21,575 nucleotides of DNA from RYN-433 sp036558265. Lineage in GTDB: Bacteria; Planctomycetota; Phycisphaerae; Tepidisphaerales; Tepidisphaeraceae. Each line of letters opens with the position of its first letter. The stretch's first letter is position 1. Position numbers and translations under genes: made by a program. The notes beneath the pieces were generated by a model, which was given only the letters and a program-made list of their open reading frames with translations, was not told the DNA's origin and ran no database searches. Of the stretch, positions 1 through 6,155 are shown in pieces. The stretch is taken from assembly GCA_036558265.1 (NCBI GenBank), contig DATBFY010000484.1, positions 1 through 21,575 on the forward strand, in the 5' to 3' direction.

Positions 1-25
1 TCATGGTCACGTAGACCCCGTCCAT

Positions 26-385
26 TCAGTCGTTCAACACCAGAACCCCGGCAACGATCAACGCGACAATATCGACGAATTGCAATCCGAACGCCGCCAG
101 TGCGTTCCCCCGCTCCACCGGCCCGCGCCGCAGCCCAAGGATCGCGCCGAACAGCCCGAACCCATTCAAAACCAGGTGAATCCCCACGAAGGCTGACCCA
201 CCCAGGATCAAGACGAGATCGGGGATTTGAACCCGCATGGACGCGACATAGATCATCGCATCCACGCAGACCACGGCCACCGCCATGTACAACGCATCTC
301 TGCCCGGACGTTCACCGCGCCACGCGTGGCGGACGGCCGGTAGCTGATATTCGAGGGTCGGTCGCTCTTCTTCGCGCAATGACAT
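26..385 (-). CDS. Small three-helix membrane protein of unknown function
   Basis: This 119-residue protein is not one I recognise. It has a short charged cytosolic-type N-terminus (MSLREEERPTLEYQ), then three hydrophobic stretches at roughly residues 33-51, 54-83 and 95-118, so it is probably an integral membrane protein with almost no soluble part. The frame is open further upstream to 547, but that extension is Gly/Arg/Glu low-complexity sequence lying inside the end of galK. I therefore start at the ATG at 385, which leaves 23 bases after the galK stop codon. No clear Shine-Dalgarno site precedes it; the GGAG nearest to it overlaps the galK stop and is about 20 bases away, so translation may depend on galK. 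It is likely co-transcribed with galK. A role in sugar uptake would be only a guess from position. Confidence 0.6.
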   Translation of the reverse strand: MSLREEERPTLEYQLPAVRHAWRGERPGRDALYMAVAVVCVDAMIYVASMRVQIPDLVLILGGSAFVGIHLVLNGFGLFGAILGLRRGPVERGNALAAFGLQFVDIVALIVAGVLVLND

Positions 386-408
386 TTCGCTCGCTGGTCG
401 TCGTTCGC

Positions 409-1611
409 CTACTCCACCACGCTCGCCCCCCCCGTCGCCACCGTCGCGAAACCCACTGCCTCGATCCCGAACCGCTCCCGATACGTCTTCCCCAGATGCG
501 CCTTCAACGGCTCCACCGCCCGCGGCTGCGCTAGCGCGACGATGCATCCGCCGAACCCGCCGCCCGTCATTCGGGCCCCGTAGACGCCCCGCACCGTCAT
601 CGCCTGACCCGCCAGGAAGTCCAGCTCCGCGCAGCTCACCTCGTAATCATCCCGCAGCGACAGGTGGCTCTCAACCATGAGCTGACCGGCCCGCTCGTAC
701 TTCCCCTGCGCCAGCGCCGTGGCGGCCTCGATCGTCCGGTGGCTCTCGCTGACCACGTGCCGGCAACGCCGCAGGATCACCCCGTCCAGCTTTCCCTCGG
801 CCTCGTGGATCTGCTTCATCGTCACGTCCCGCAGCGCCCGGATCCCGGCCTCCGGATATCGCTGGCGGAAGTACGCCACGCCCGCCTCGCACTGCTGCCG
901 CCGCTCGGCGTACTCGCCGCCGGTCAGTTCGTGCCGAACCATGCTGTTCACGATCACCACCCGCAGGTCGTTGGGGTCGAGCTTGACGAACTGCTTCGCG
1001 CCGCTGCGGCAGTCGTACTGCGTCGCGTGACCCGCCTTGCCCGTCGCCACGATCATCTGATCCATGATCCCGCACGGCACCAGCGCATATTCGTGCTCGG
1101 CCTTCTGGCAGATCAGCGCCAGGCGATCCCGATCCATGTCCACCCCCGACAGCGTCAGAAACGCCAGCCCCGTCCCCACCTCGATCGCCGCGCTGCTCGA
1201 CAGCCCGCCCCCCACCGGCAGCGTGTTCTCGATCAGCGCATCCATCCCCGTGAGCGGGATCCCCGCCTGCTCGAGCTCCGCCGCCACACCTTTGAAATAG
1301 TTCGCCCACGCCGGTTCGCCGCGCTCGATCTTGCGCTCGACCGAAAACTCCACGATCTCGCCGGGGAACGCCGACGACGCCAGCCGCACGATCCCGTCCC
1401 CCCGCGCCCGACAGGCGATCCGCACCTCCGGCTCGATCGCCATCGGGAAGACCATCCCCTCGTTGTAATCCGTGTGTTCACCGATGAGGTTGACGCGCCC
1501 CGGCGCGCGGATCACGCGCACGCGACCCTCGCCGCCGCTCGCGCCGCCGCCGCCGCCGCGGCCGCTGAAGGTCTTCGCAAACTCCGCTTTCACGCCCTCA
1601 ATCGATTGCAT
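409..1611 (-). CDS. galK: Galactokinase
   Basis: Galactokinase phosphorylates alpha-D-galactose at C1 with ATP, the entry step of the Leloir pathway, in the cytosol. All three GHMP-kinase motifs are visible. The galactokinase signature GRVNLIGEHTDYNEG lies near residues 38-52 with the adjoining FPMAI. The ATP-binding loop PVGGGLSSSAA lies at about 132-142. The C-terminal motif is GARMTGGGFGGCIVAL. The catalytic-base aspartate lies in GIMDQM near residue 184. The length of 400 residues is normal for the family. The frame extends nine codons upstream to 1638, but a promoter-like sequence lies there, so I choose the ATG at 1611. A glycine-rich insert (GRGGGGGASGGEG), encoded by a GCC/CCG triplet run, sits just before motif 1. 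The gene is divergent from tmk and is followed by a small membrane protein gene 23 bases on. Confidence 0.95.
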   Translation of the reverse strand: MQSIEGVKAEFAKTFSGRGGGGGASGGEGRVRVIRAPGRVNLIGEHTDYNEGMVFPMAIEPEVRIACRARGDGIVRLASSAFPGEIVEFSVERKIERGEPAWANYFKGVAAELEQAGIPLTGMDALIENTLPVGGGLSSSAAIEVGTGLAFLTLSGVDMDRDRLALICQKAEHEYALVPCGIMDQMIVATGKAGHATQYDCRSGAKQFVKLDPNDLRVVIVNSMVRHELTGGEYAERRQQCEAGVAYFRQRYPEAGIRALRDVTMKQIHEAEGKLDGVILRRCRHVVSESHRTIEAATALAQGKYERAGQLMVESHLSLRDDYEVSCAELDFLAGQAMTVRGVYGARMTGGGFGGCIVALAQPRAVEPLKAHLGKTYRERFGIEAVGFATVATGGASVVE

Positions 1612-1618
1612 CTGCCCG

Positions 1619-1648
1619 ACTCTAAAAGTCGCCCCCACCCGCGGTCAA
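1619..1648 (-). promoter_or_regulatory. Candidate galK promoter, apparently leaderless
   Basis: On the minus strand TTGACC (1643-1648; 5 of 6 to the sigma-70 -35 consensus) is followed after 18 bases by TAGAGT (1619-1624; 4 of 6 to the -10 consensus). Only seven bases, CGGGCAG, separate the -10 box from the ATG at 1611. Transcription would therefore begin at or next to the start codon, which fits the lack of a Shine-Dalgarno site. This is a consensus match only. Confidence 0.4.
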
Positions 1649-1674
1649 GCCACGCGATGCCCGCCGTTCCTCCA

Positions 1675-1709
1675 CCTTTTGCCTTTTGCCCTTTGCCTTT
1701 TGCCTTTTC
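1675..1709. repeat. Five-copy tandem heptamer CCTTTTG
   Basis: The 35 bases read as five consecutive heptamers: CCTTTTG, CCTTTTG, CCCTTTG, CCTTTTG, CCTTTTC. They lie in the 124-base divergent spacer between galK and tmk, 26 bases before the tmk start. The strand is purely pyrimidine apart from one G per unit. It resembles the short tandemly repeated heptamers known from some cyanobacterial genomes. Function is unknown; copy number may be variable. Confidence 0.8.
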
Positions 1710-1735
1710 CCGCCACCCCTTTACCATTCCCCTCG

Positions 1736-2419
1736 ATGTCCTCCCCCCCGTCATCCCCCGGTCTGTTCATCGTCCTCGACGGCCCCGAGGGCAGCGGCAA
1801 ATCCACGCAGCTCGGCCTGCTCCGCCAGAAGCTCGACTCCGCCGGCCGACCCGTTTTGGTCGTCCGCGACCCCGGCGCCACCCGCATCGGCGAGGAGATC
1901 CGCTCCATCCTCCTCAACCCCCGCAACGACGAAATGGCCATGCGCTGCGAGATGCTCCTCTACATGGCCGCCCGCGCCCAGATGATGAGCGAAACGATCC
2001 TCCCCGCCCTCGCCGCCGGTCAGACCGTCATCTCCGACCGCTTCGTCTCCAGCACGCTCGCCTACCAGCTCGGCGGCGACGGCCTGACCGCCGCCGACAT
2101 CCGCGCCGTCGCCGACATCGCCATCAGGCACCGCTGGCCCGACCTCACCCTGCTCCTCGATCTCCCCGTTGACGTCAGCAGCGCCCGCGTCAAACCCAAG
2201 TACCTGCTGCCCTTCCCCGCCAGCGTCCAGGACGCCGCCGCCCAGGCCGTCAAGGACCGCATCGAGCAGCGCCCCCGCCTGTACCACGAACAGGTCCGCC
2301 GCAACTATCTCGCCCAGGCCAGCGCCGACCCGCAGCATTATCGAGTCATCAACGCCGACCGCCCCGCCGAAGCCGTCCACAACGACATCTGGTCCGCCGT
2401 CTCGCCTTTCCTGAAATGA
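1736..2419 (+). CDS. tmk: Thymidylate kinase (dTMP kinase)
   Basis: This enzyme phosphorylates dTMP to dTDP with ATP, an essential cytosolic step in dTTP synthesis. The 227-residue protein has the P-loop GPEGSGKST at residues 16-24 and the DR-type motif SDRFVSSTLAYQ from residue 100, with R102 expected to bind substrate. The segment DPGATRIGEEIRSILL (45-60) matches the family REPGGT...GE.IR.ILL block, but with Asp where Glu is usual and Ala in place of a Gly. The LID region (about 151-180, RVKPKYLLPFPASVQD...DRIEQRP) looks longer than usual by roughly a dozen residues. The frame is open upstream to 1472, but that part runs antisense through galK and the heptamer repeat, so the start is the ATG at 1736. 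No Shine-Dalgarno site is evident. holB follows after 89 bases, a common pairing. Confidence 0.93.
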   Translation: MSSPPSSPGLFIVLDGPEGSGKSTQLGLLRQKLDSAGRPVLVVRDPGATRIGEEIRSILLNPRNDEMAMRCEMLLYMAARAQMMSETILPALAAGQTVISDRFVSSTLAYQLGGDGLTAADIRAVADIAIRHRWPDLTLLLDLPVDVSSARVKPKYLLPFPASVQDAAAQAVKDRIEQRPRLYHEQVRRNYLAQASADPQHYRVINADRPAEAVHNDIWSAVSPFLK

Positions 2420-2421
2420 CA

Positions 2422-2456
2422 CGTGCCTCACAGGTGGCACGGGCGTCCCGCCCGTG
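2422..2456. repeat. REP-like palindromic repeat between tmk and holB
   Basis: Two overlapping dyads begin three bases after the tmk stop. CGTGCC (2422-2427) pairs with GGCACG (2436-2441) across eight bases. CACGGGCG (2438-2445) pairs perfectly with CGCCCGTG (2449-2456) across TCC. Read on the minus strand the second dyad encodes HGRDARAT, a string I associate with spurious ORFs created by a dispersed palindrome in Planctomycetota and Verrucomicrobiota genomes. There is no U-run, so it is a poor intrinsic terminator. It may act as an mRNA-stabilising or attenuating hairpin in a tmk-holB transcript. Confidence 0.7.
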
Positions 2457-2508
2457 AACGGCGGCGAAAGCCGCTCTTGCGAATCCGGCCTGAACCCTGA
2501 ACTCTTTC

Positions 2509-3549
2509 ATGTCGCTCACAACTTTCGACGCCATCCTCGACCAATCGGCCCCCCTCGCCTGGCTTACGCGCGCCTACTCCACCGACCACCTCCCCCACGG
2601 CCTGGTCTTCGCCGGTCCGCCCGGTGTCGGCAAGGCCACCACCGCCCGCGCCCTGGCCACCCTCTTCCTCTGCGAGCGCCCCGCCGGCACCACCCCCTGC
2701 GGCCGCTGCGATTCCTGCCGCCTGATGTCCGCCGCCCCTCCTACGCATCCGGACTTCGCCACGGTTTACCGCCAGCTCATCCGCCTCGACAAGAACAAGA
2801 AGGATGCCGTCGCCAAGGATCTCTCGATTCACACCGTTCGCGATTACCTCGTCGCCCCCGCCAACCTCAAACCCGCCATGGGCCGTGGCCGCGTCTTCCT
2901 CATCGAGGAGGCCCACACGATGAACCCCGCCGCCCAGAACGCCCTGCTCAAGACACTCGAAGAACCCTTCGGCCGAACCCTCATCATCCTCCTGACCGAT
3001 CAGCCCGACCAGCTCCTGCCCACCATCAGGAGCCGCACCCAGCTCCTGCGCTTTAACGCGCTCGACGAGTCGCTGGTCACCAGGGAACTCGCCAAGCGCG
3101 GCATCGACAAAGCCACCGCCGCCCAGGCCGCCCACTTCGCCGAAGGCTCGCTCGGCAACGCGCTCCAGTGGCTGGAAGACGGTGTCGTCCCCGCCGCCCA
3201 GCAGCTTCACAAGCTCCTGGACGACCTCCTCGCCAACCGCCCGCTCGCCACCGACCTGTCCGACTGGTTCAAATCCGCCGCCGACGCCTACGCCAAAAAG
3301 CAGCAGGAACGCGACCCCAACGTCAGCCTCGACCAGGCCAAGCGCGAGGGCCTCTCCCTCTATCTCCGCCTCTCCGCCCAGCGCTTCCGCCGCCTCCTGC
3401 GCGAGTCCTCCGACGCCTTCGAGCTCGACCTGGCCTGCACCGCCCTGGAATCCATCGCCCAGGCCGACGACTACCTGGATGCCAACGTCAACATCCCCCT
3501 GATCTTCCAGCAGCTCGCCCAGAAACTAACCCACCTCCCCGCCGCCTGA
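2509..3549 (+). CDS. holB: DNA polymerase III subunit delta-prime (clamp loader)
   Basis: Delta-prime is the stator subunit of the clamp loader that places the beta sliding clamp on DNA. The 346-residue protein shows an AAA+ layout. A Walker-A-like loop GPPGVGKAT lies at 36-44, with Ala where Ser or Thr normally follows the Lys. A four-cysteine zinc module follows (C55, C64, C67, C70). The Walker-B-like segment VFLIEEAH ends at residue 136, then NPAAQNALLKTLEEP, and sensor 1 and the SRC-like motif (here SRT) lie near 160-180. The altered Walker A fits delta-prime, which often does not hydrolyse ATP, better than DnaX. The length is usual for HolB. It starts at the first ATG giving the family N-terminus; no Shine-Dalgarno site is seen. 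tmk lies upstream, with a palindromic repeat in the gap. Confidence 0.88.
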   Translation: MSLTTFDAILDQSAPLAWLTRAYSTDHLPHGLVFAGPPGVGKATTARALATLFLCERPAGTTPCGRCDSCRLMSAAPPTHPDFATVYRQLIRLDKNKKDAVAKDLSIHTVRDYLVAPANLKPAMGRGRVFLIEEAHTMNPAAQNALLKTLEEPFGRTLIILLTDQPDQLLPTIRSRTQLLRFNALDESLVTRELAKRGIDKATAAQAAHFAEGSLGNALQWLEDGVVPAAQQLHKLLDDLLANRPLATDLSDWFKSAADAYAKKQQERDPNVSLDQAKREGLSLYLRLSAQRFRRLLRESSDAFELDLACTALESIAQADDYLDANVNIPLIFQQLAQKLTHLPAA

Positions 3550-3582
3550 CTAACCCATCGAATCTGAAATAAATCCCCCCCT

Positions 3583-3664
3583 CTCCCGACCACCCCTTTG
3601 CGGGCGGCGGCCCGGCGCCGTGGCGGCGCGGTACGCATCGCAACGGGTCCTCTGTTGTCGGGAG
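3583..3664 (+). promoter_or_regulatory. Structured leader that pairs with the ribosome binding site
   Basis: Nested complementary segments lie between holB and the next gene. CTCCCGAC (3583-3590) pairs with GTCGGGAG (3657-3664). ACCC (3592-3595) pairs with GGGT (3645-3648). TTGCG (3598-3602) pairs with CGCAA (3639-3643). GCGCCG (3615-3620) pairs with CGGCGC (3624-3629) around TGG. The outer stem contains the GGGAG (3660-3664) that serves as the Shine-Dalgarno site seven bases before the ATG at 3672, so the fold would hide it. An AT-rich patch (3561-3574) just upstream could hold a -10 element. Pairings are read by eye; function is inferred. Confidence 0.45.
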
Positions 3665-3671
3665 CCAAGTC

Positions 3672-4526
3672 ATGATCTTCAAAATGCTTAAGTACGGGTT
3701 GCTGACGATCGTCGGCGGGGCCGTGGTCACCTCCCTCCTCTTTGGTGGCGAAGCCCTCAGTTACGTCCGCAGCTCGGCCCGGTCCATGCGGACGGCCGTC
3801 AAGGAAAACGTCCCCGTCGAGTTCCAGCTTCGCCGCGCCCGCGACCTGATGGACGACATCCTTCCCGAGATGCAGGCCAGCGTCCGCCTCATGGCCCAGC
3901 AGGAAGTCGAGATCGATGCCGCCAAGGAAGAGATCGCCGGTAGCCAGAAGTCCCTCGCCGAAGAGGCTATCCGTGTCCAAAAGTTGCGAGACGCCGTCTC
4001 CTGCGGCCAGACGACGTACACCTTTGGCGAGATCCGCTACACCCGCGATCAGCTCAAGCAGGAGCTGGCGCGGCAGTTCGATCGATATCGCGAGGCAGAA
4101 TCAATACTTACGGCCAAGCAGAAGCTCCTTGACAGCCGCCAGGCCTCCCTCGCGGCGGCCGAGCAGCAGTTCGAGCAGATGCGGGTACGTAAGGTGACGC
4201 TGGAGGGTCAAATCGAGGCTCTGACCGGGCAATACCGCCTGGTCCAAGCGGCCTCAGCCAATACCAACGTCCAGATCGATCCGAGCCGGTTGGCGCAGGC
4301 CGAGAGGCTGGTGGGGGAGATCCGGCGGCAACTCAATGTGGCCGAGCATGTCCTGGCGCGCGAGGCGAAGTTCACTCAGCCGATCCCGATCGACGTGGTG
4401 GACGAGCAGGACCTCCTGGCGAAGGTGAACCGGCATTTCGCCAAGGAGAAGGAGCAGTCGGCCAAGGATACGTCGGCGGCGACCGAGCCCGATCCGGAAA
4501 AGCCGGTGACGTCCTCGGCGCGGTGA
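3672..4526 (+). CDS. Membrane-anchored coiled-coil protein
   Basis: This 284-residue protein has one N-terminal membrane segment (about residues 7-26, YGLLTIVGGAVVTSLLFGGE). It is followed by a long helical region rich in Glu, Gln, Arg and Ala (about 45-245) that reads as coiled coil, and a polar, disordered-looking C-terminus (KEKEQSAKDTSAATEPDPEKP). A single cysteine sits in AVSCGQTTYTFGEIRYTRDQL near 112. I know no named family for it; the fold is comparable to other single-helix anchored coiled-coil proteins. GGGAG at 3660-3664 lies seven bases before the ATG. It opens a five-gene run ending with an ECF sigma factor, and the next gene starts 65 bases after its stop. Third codon positions change from C-rich to G-rich about two thirds of the way through. 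A scaffold for the downstream kinase is possible but unproven. Confidence 0.75.
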   Translation: MIFKMLKYGLLTIVGGAVVTSLLFGGEALSYVRSSARSMRTAVKENVPVEFQLRRARDLMDDILPEMQASVRLMAQQEVEIDAAKEEIAGSQKSLAEEAIRVQKLRDAVSCGQTTYTFGEIRYTRDQLKQELARQFDRYREAESILTAKQKLLDSRQASLAAAEQQFEQMRVRKVTLEGQIEALTGQYRLVQAASANTNVQIDPSRLAQAERLVGEIRRQLNVAEHVLAREAKFTQPIPIDVVDEQDLLAKVNRHFAKEKEQSAKDTSAATEPDPEKPVTSSAR

Positions 4527-4579
4527 ATTGTTCGCGCGTCGGCGCGACGGTGGAAGTATCATCCTGTCCTTTGGCGTGT

Positions 4580-4584
4580 GGGAG
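4580..4584 (+). promoter_or_regulatory. Shine-Dalgarno site that fixes the next start codon
   Basis: GGGAG lies seven bases before the GTG at 4592. This is the same sequence and spacing as in front of the preceding gene (3660-3664, ATG 3672). It favours GTG 4592, with TTG 4595 as the nearest alternative, over the upstream GTG at 4523 that overlaps the previous stop codon. Confidence 0.55.
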
Positions 4585-4591
4585 TCGGGCC

Positions 4592-6142
4592 GTGTTGATC
4601 CTTCGCCTCAAACGTTGCGAGCGAGCCCTGGCGGGCGGCCGGTTGGACGAGGCCGCTCGCCTGATCCGGTCAGCCGGCGCGACCGCTCATCGGCGCGGGC
4701 AGGAGTTGCTGGATCAGCTCGTGGCTGCCCTGGTCGAGCGCGGGCGACAGCACTTGGGCGACGGGCGGCTTGGGCCGGCGGAAGCCGATTGCCAGGAGGC
4801 CGCCCACTTGGCTGGGAACACGCCAGAGATCGCCCAGCTTCGCATGGCAATTGAGGATGCAAGTGACGAGCGGCGCAGGGGTTGTGATCAGCGGCGGGAG
4901 ACAAGGGCCGCCGTGCAGCAACTCGTGCGGCAGGGGGAGTTCACGCTCGCCGGGGAGGCCGCCGGGAACGATCCGGCGGCGGTGGCGCAGATCGAGGTGC
5001 GGCGAGCGTCGCTGGAGCGAGTGATCGCGGATGTAAACAGCGCGATGGGGCGGGATGATTGGGAAGGGGCGTTGCAGCACCTCCTGGCCGCAGGCGATTC
5101 GCCGCGGCTGGCCCGGCAGAAGCGGCAGGTCGGGGCGCGCGTGGCTGAGGAGGTCAGGCGGCAGATCGAGTTGGGTCGGCTCGATGCGGCGGTCGCGATT
5201 CAGCAACGGGCGTCATCCCTTTCGCCGGTTTGCGGTGAGTTGGACGACGTGCGGCGGCAGATCGAGCAGTTCCGGTCGGCGGGGGAATTCGTGCGCTCGG
5301 GGCGGTATCGCGAGGCGCTGGATGTCCTGGAACGGCTGGCGCCCTCGTGGCGGAAGGCGGCGTGGCTGGCGTCGGCGATGATCGAGTTGCAGCGGGCGTG
5401 CGAAGGGGTAGAGGCGCTGCGGCGCGGGCCGCTCGCCCTGTTTGAAGTGGCGGATATGACGGTGGCGCATCCGGCGAGGCCGATCTCGCTGGCGACCGTC
5501 GCGTATGGGGAACCCGTGCCGGCGATATTTCCAAAGAGTCCGCAGTCACCCCGACCGTCGGCGCGGCGATTCTTGTTGCACGTGGACGGGGCGGGAAGTT
5601 TCGTCGTGTTGCAGGGGGATCGGATCGAGGTCGGGCCGATCAGCGGGTCGAAACCTCCGGACCTGCCGCTGATCACGACGGCGGGCGCGCCGTCGCTGAC
5701 GCTCTCGCGCGCGGAGGAGGATTACTTCCTGAGCGCCAGCGCGCCGGTGGCGGTGAACGATCGGGCGATGGCGGCGAAACTGCTGGCGAGCGGCGACCGG
5801 ATCTCGATCGGGCCGCGGTGTCGGGTGACGTTCCGGCGTCCCAACGCGGCGAGCGCGACGGCGGTGCTGGAGGTTGGCGGCGCGCGGCTGCCGTGGGGCA
5901 GTGTGCGCGAGGTGCTCCTGATGGATCGGGAGATCGTGCTGGGGGCTTCGACGGCGGCGCACGTGCGGGTGCGCGAGTGTCCGGCTCCGGTGATCCTCCA
6001 GGCGAGTTCGGACGGCGGATTGTTGTGCCGGGCGGACGAGACGGTGGTCGTGGACGGCGTCGCGTGCGGCAGGACGGCGAAGGTGAACGAGGGCGGCCGG
6101 GTCGTGGTCGGGCCGCTGAGCTTCGTGATTTGCAGGGAATAG
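4592..6142 (+). CDS. TPR-like protein with two degenerate FHA-like domains
   Basis: The 516-residue protein begins MLILRLKRCERALAGGRLDEAARL. Its first 280 or so residues are helical, with repeated G-(R/E)-(L/F/Y)-x2-A patterns (GGRLDEAARL, DGRLGPAEAD, QGEFTLAGEA, LGRLDAAVAI, SGRYREALDV) typical of TPR-like solenoids. Residues about 326-417 resemble an FHA beta-sandwich ending VNDRAMAAKLLASGDRISIG..CRVTF. Residues 439-516 resemble a second, with VLGASTAAHVRV near the start and VVVDGVACGRTAKVNEGGRVVVG near the end. The canonical Arg and Ser-x-x-His that bind phosphothreonine are not clear in either, so phosphopeptide binding is uncertain. No signal peptide is seen. The kinase gene starts 13 bases downstream, so it is a likely adaptor or substrate. 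A longer form starting at GTG 4523 would overlap the previous stop codon. Confidence 0.72.
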   Translation: MLILRLKRCERALAGGRLDEAARLIRSAGATAHRRGQELLDQLVAALVERGRQHLGDGRLGPAEADCQEAAHLAGNTPEIAQLRMAIEDASDERRRGCDQRRETRAAVQQLVRQGEFTLAGEAAGNDPAAVAQIEVRRASLERVIADVNSAMGRDDWEGALQHLLAAGDSPRLARQKRQVGARVAEEVRRQIELGRLDAAVAIQQRASSLSPVCGELDDVRRQIEQFRSAGEFVRSGRYREALDVLERLAPSWRKAAWLASAMIELQRACEGVEALRRGPLALFEVADMTVAHPARPISLATVAYGEPVPAIFPKSPQSPRPSARRFLLHVDGAGSFVVLQGDRIEVGPISGSKPPDLPLITTAGAPSLTLSRAEEDYFLSASAPVAVNDRAMAAKLLASGDRISIGPRCRVTFRRPNAASATAVLEVGGARLPWGSVREVLLMDREIVLGASTAAHVRVRECPAPVILQASSDGGLLCRADETVVVDGVACGRTAKVNEGGRVVVGPLSFVICRE

Positions 6143-6155
6143 GCAGGAGCTGAAC

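Noticed and set aside
1..25. Start of another minus-strand gene at the left edge (ATG on the minus strand at 2-4)
   Set aside because: Only one codon lies in the window, so nothing supports it.
26..547. Longer 173-codon version of the small membrane protein
   Set aside because: The extra 54 residues are low-complexity and overlap the end of galK in another frame; the internal ATG at 385 removes the overlap.
4523..4591. GTG start at 4523 overlapping the previous stop codon (GTGA)
   Set aside because: Attractive for coupling, but the added 23 residues are Cys/Ser-rich and unlike the rest, and a good GGGAG lies before GTG 4592.
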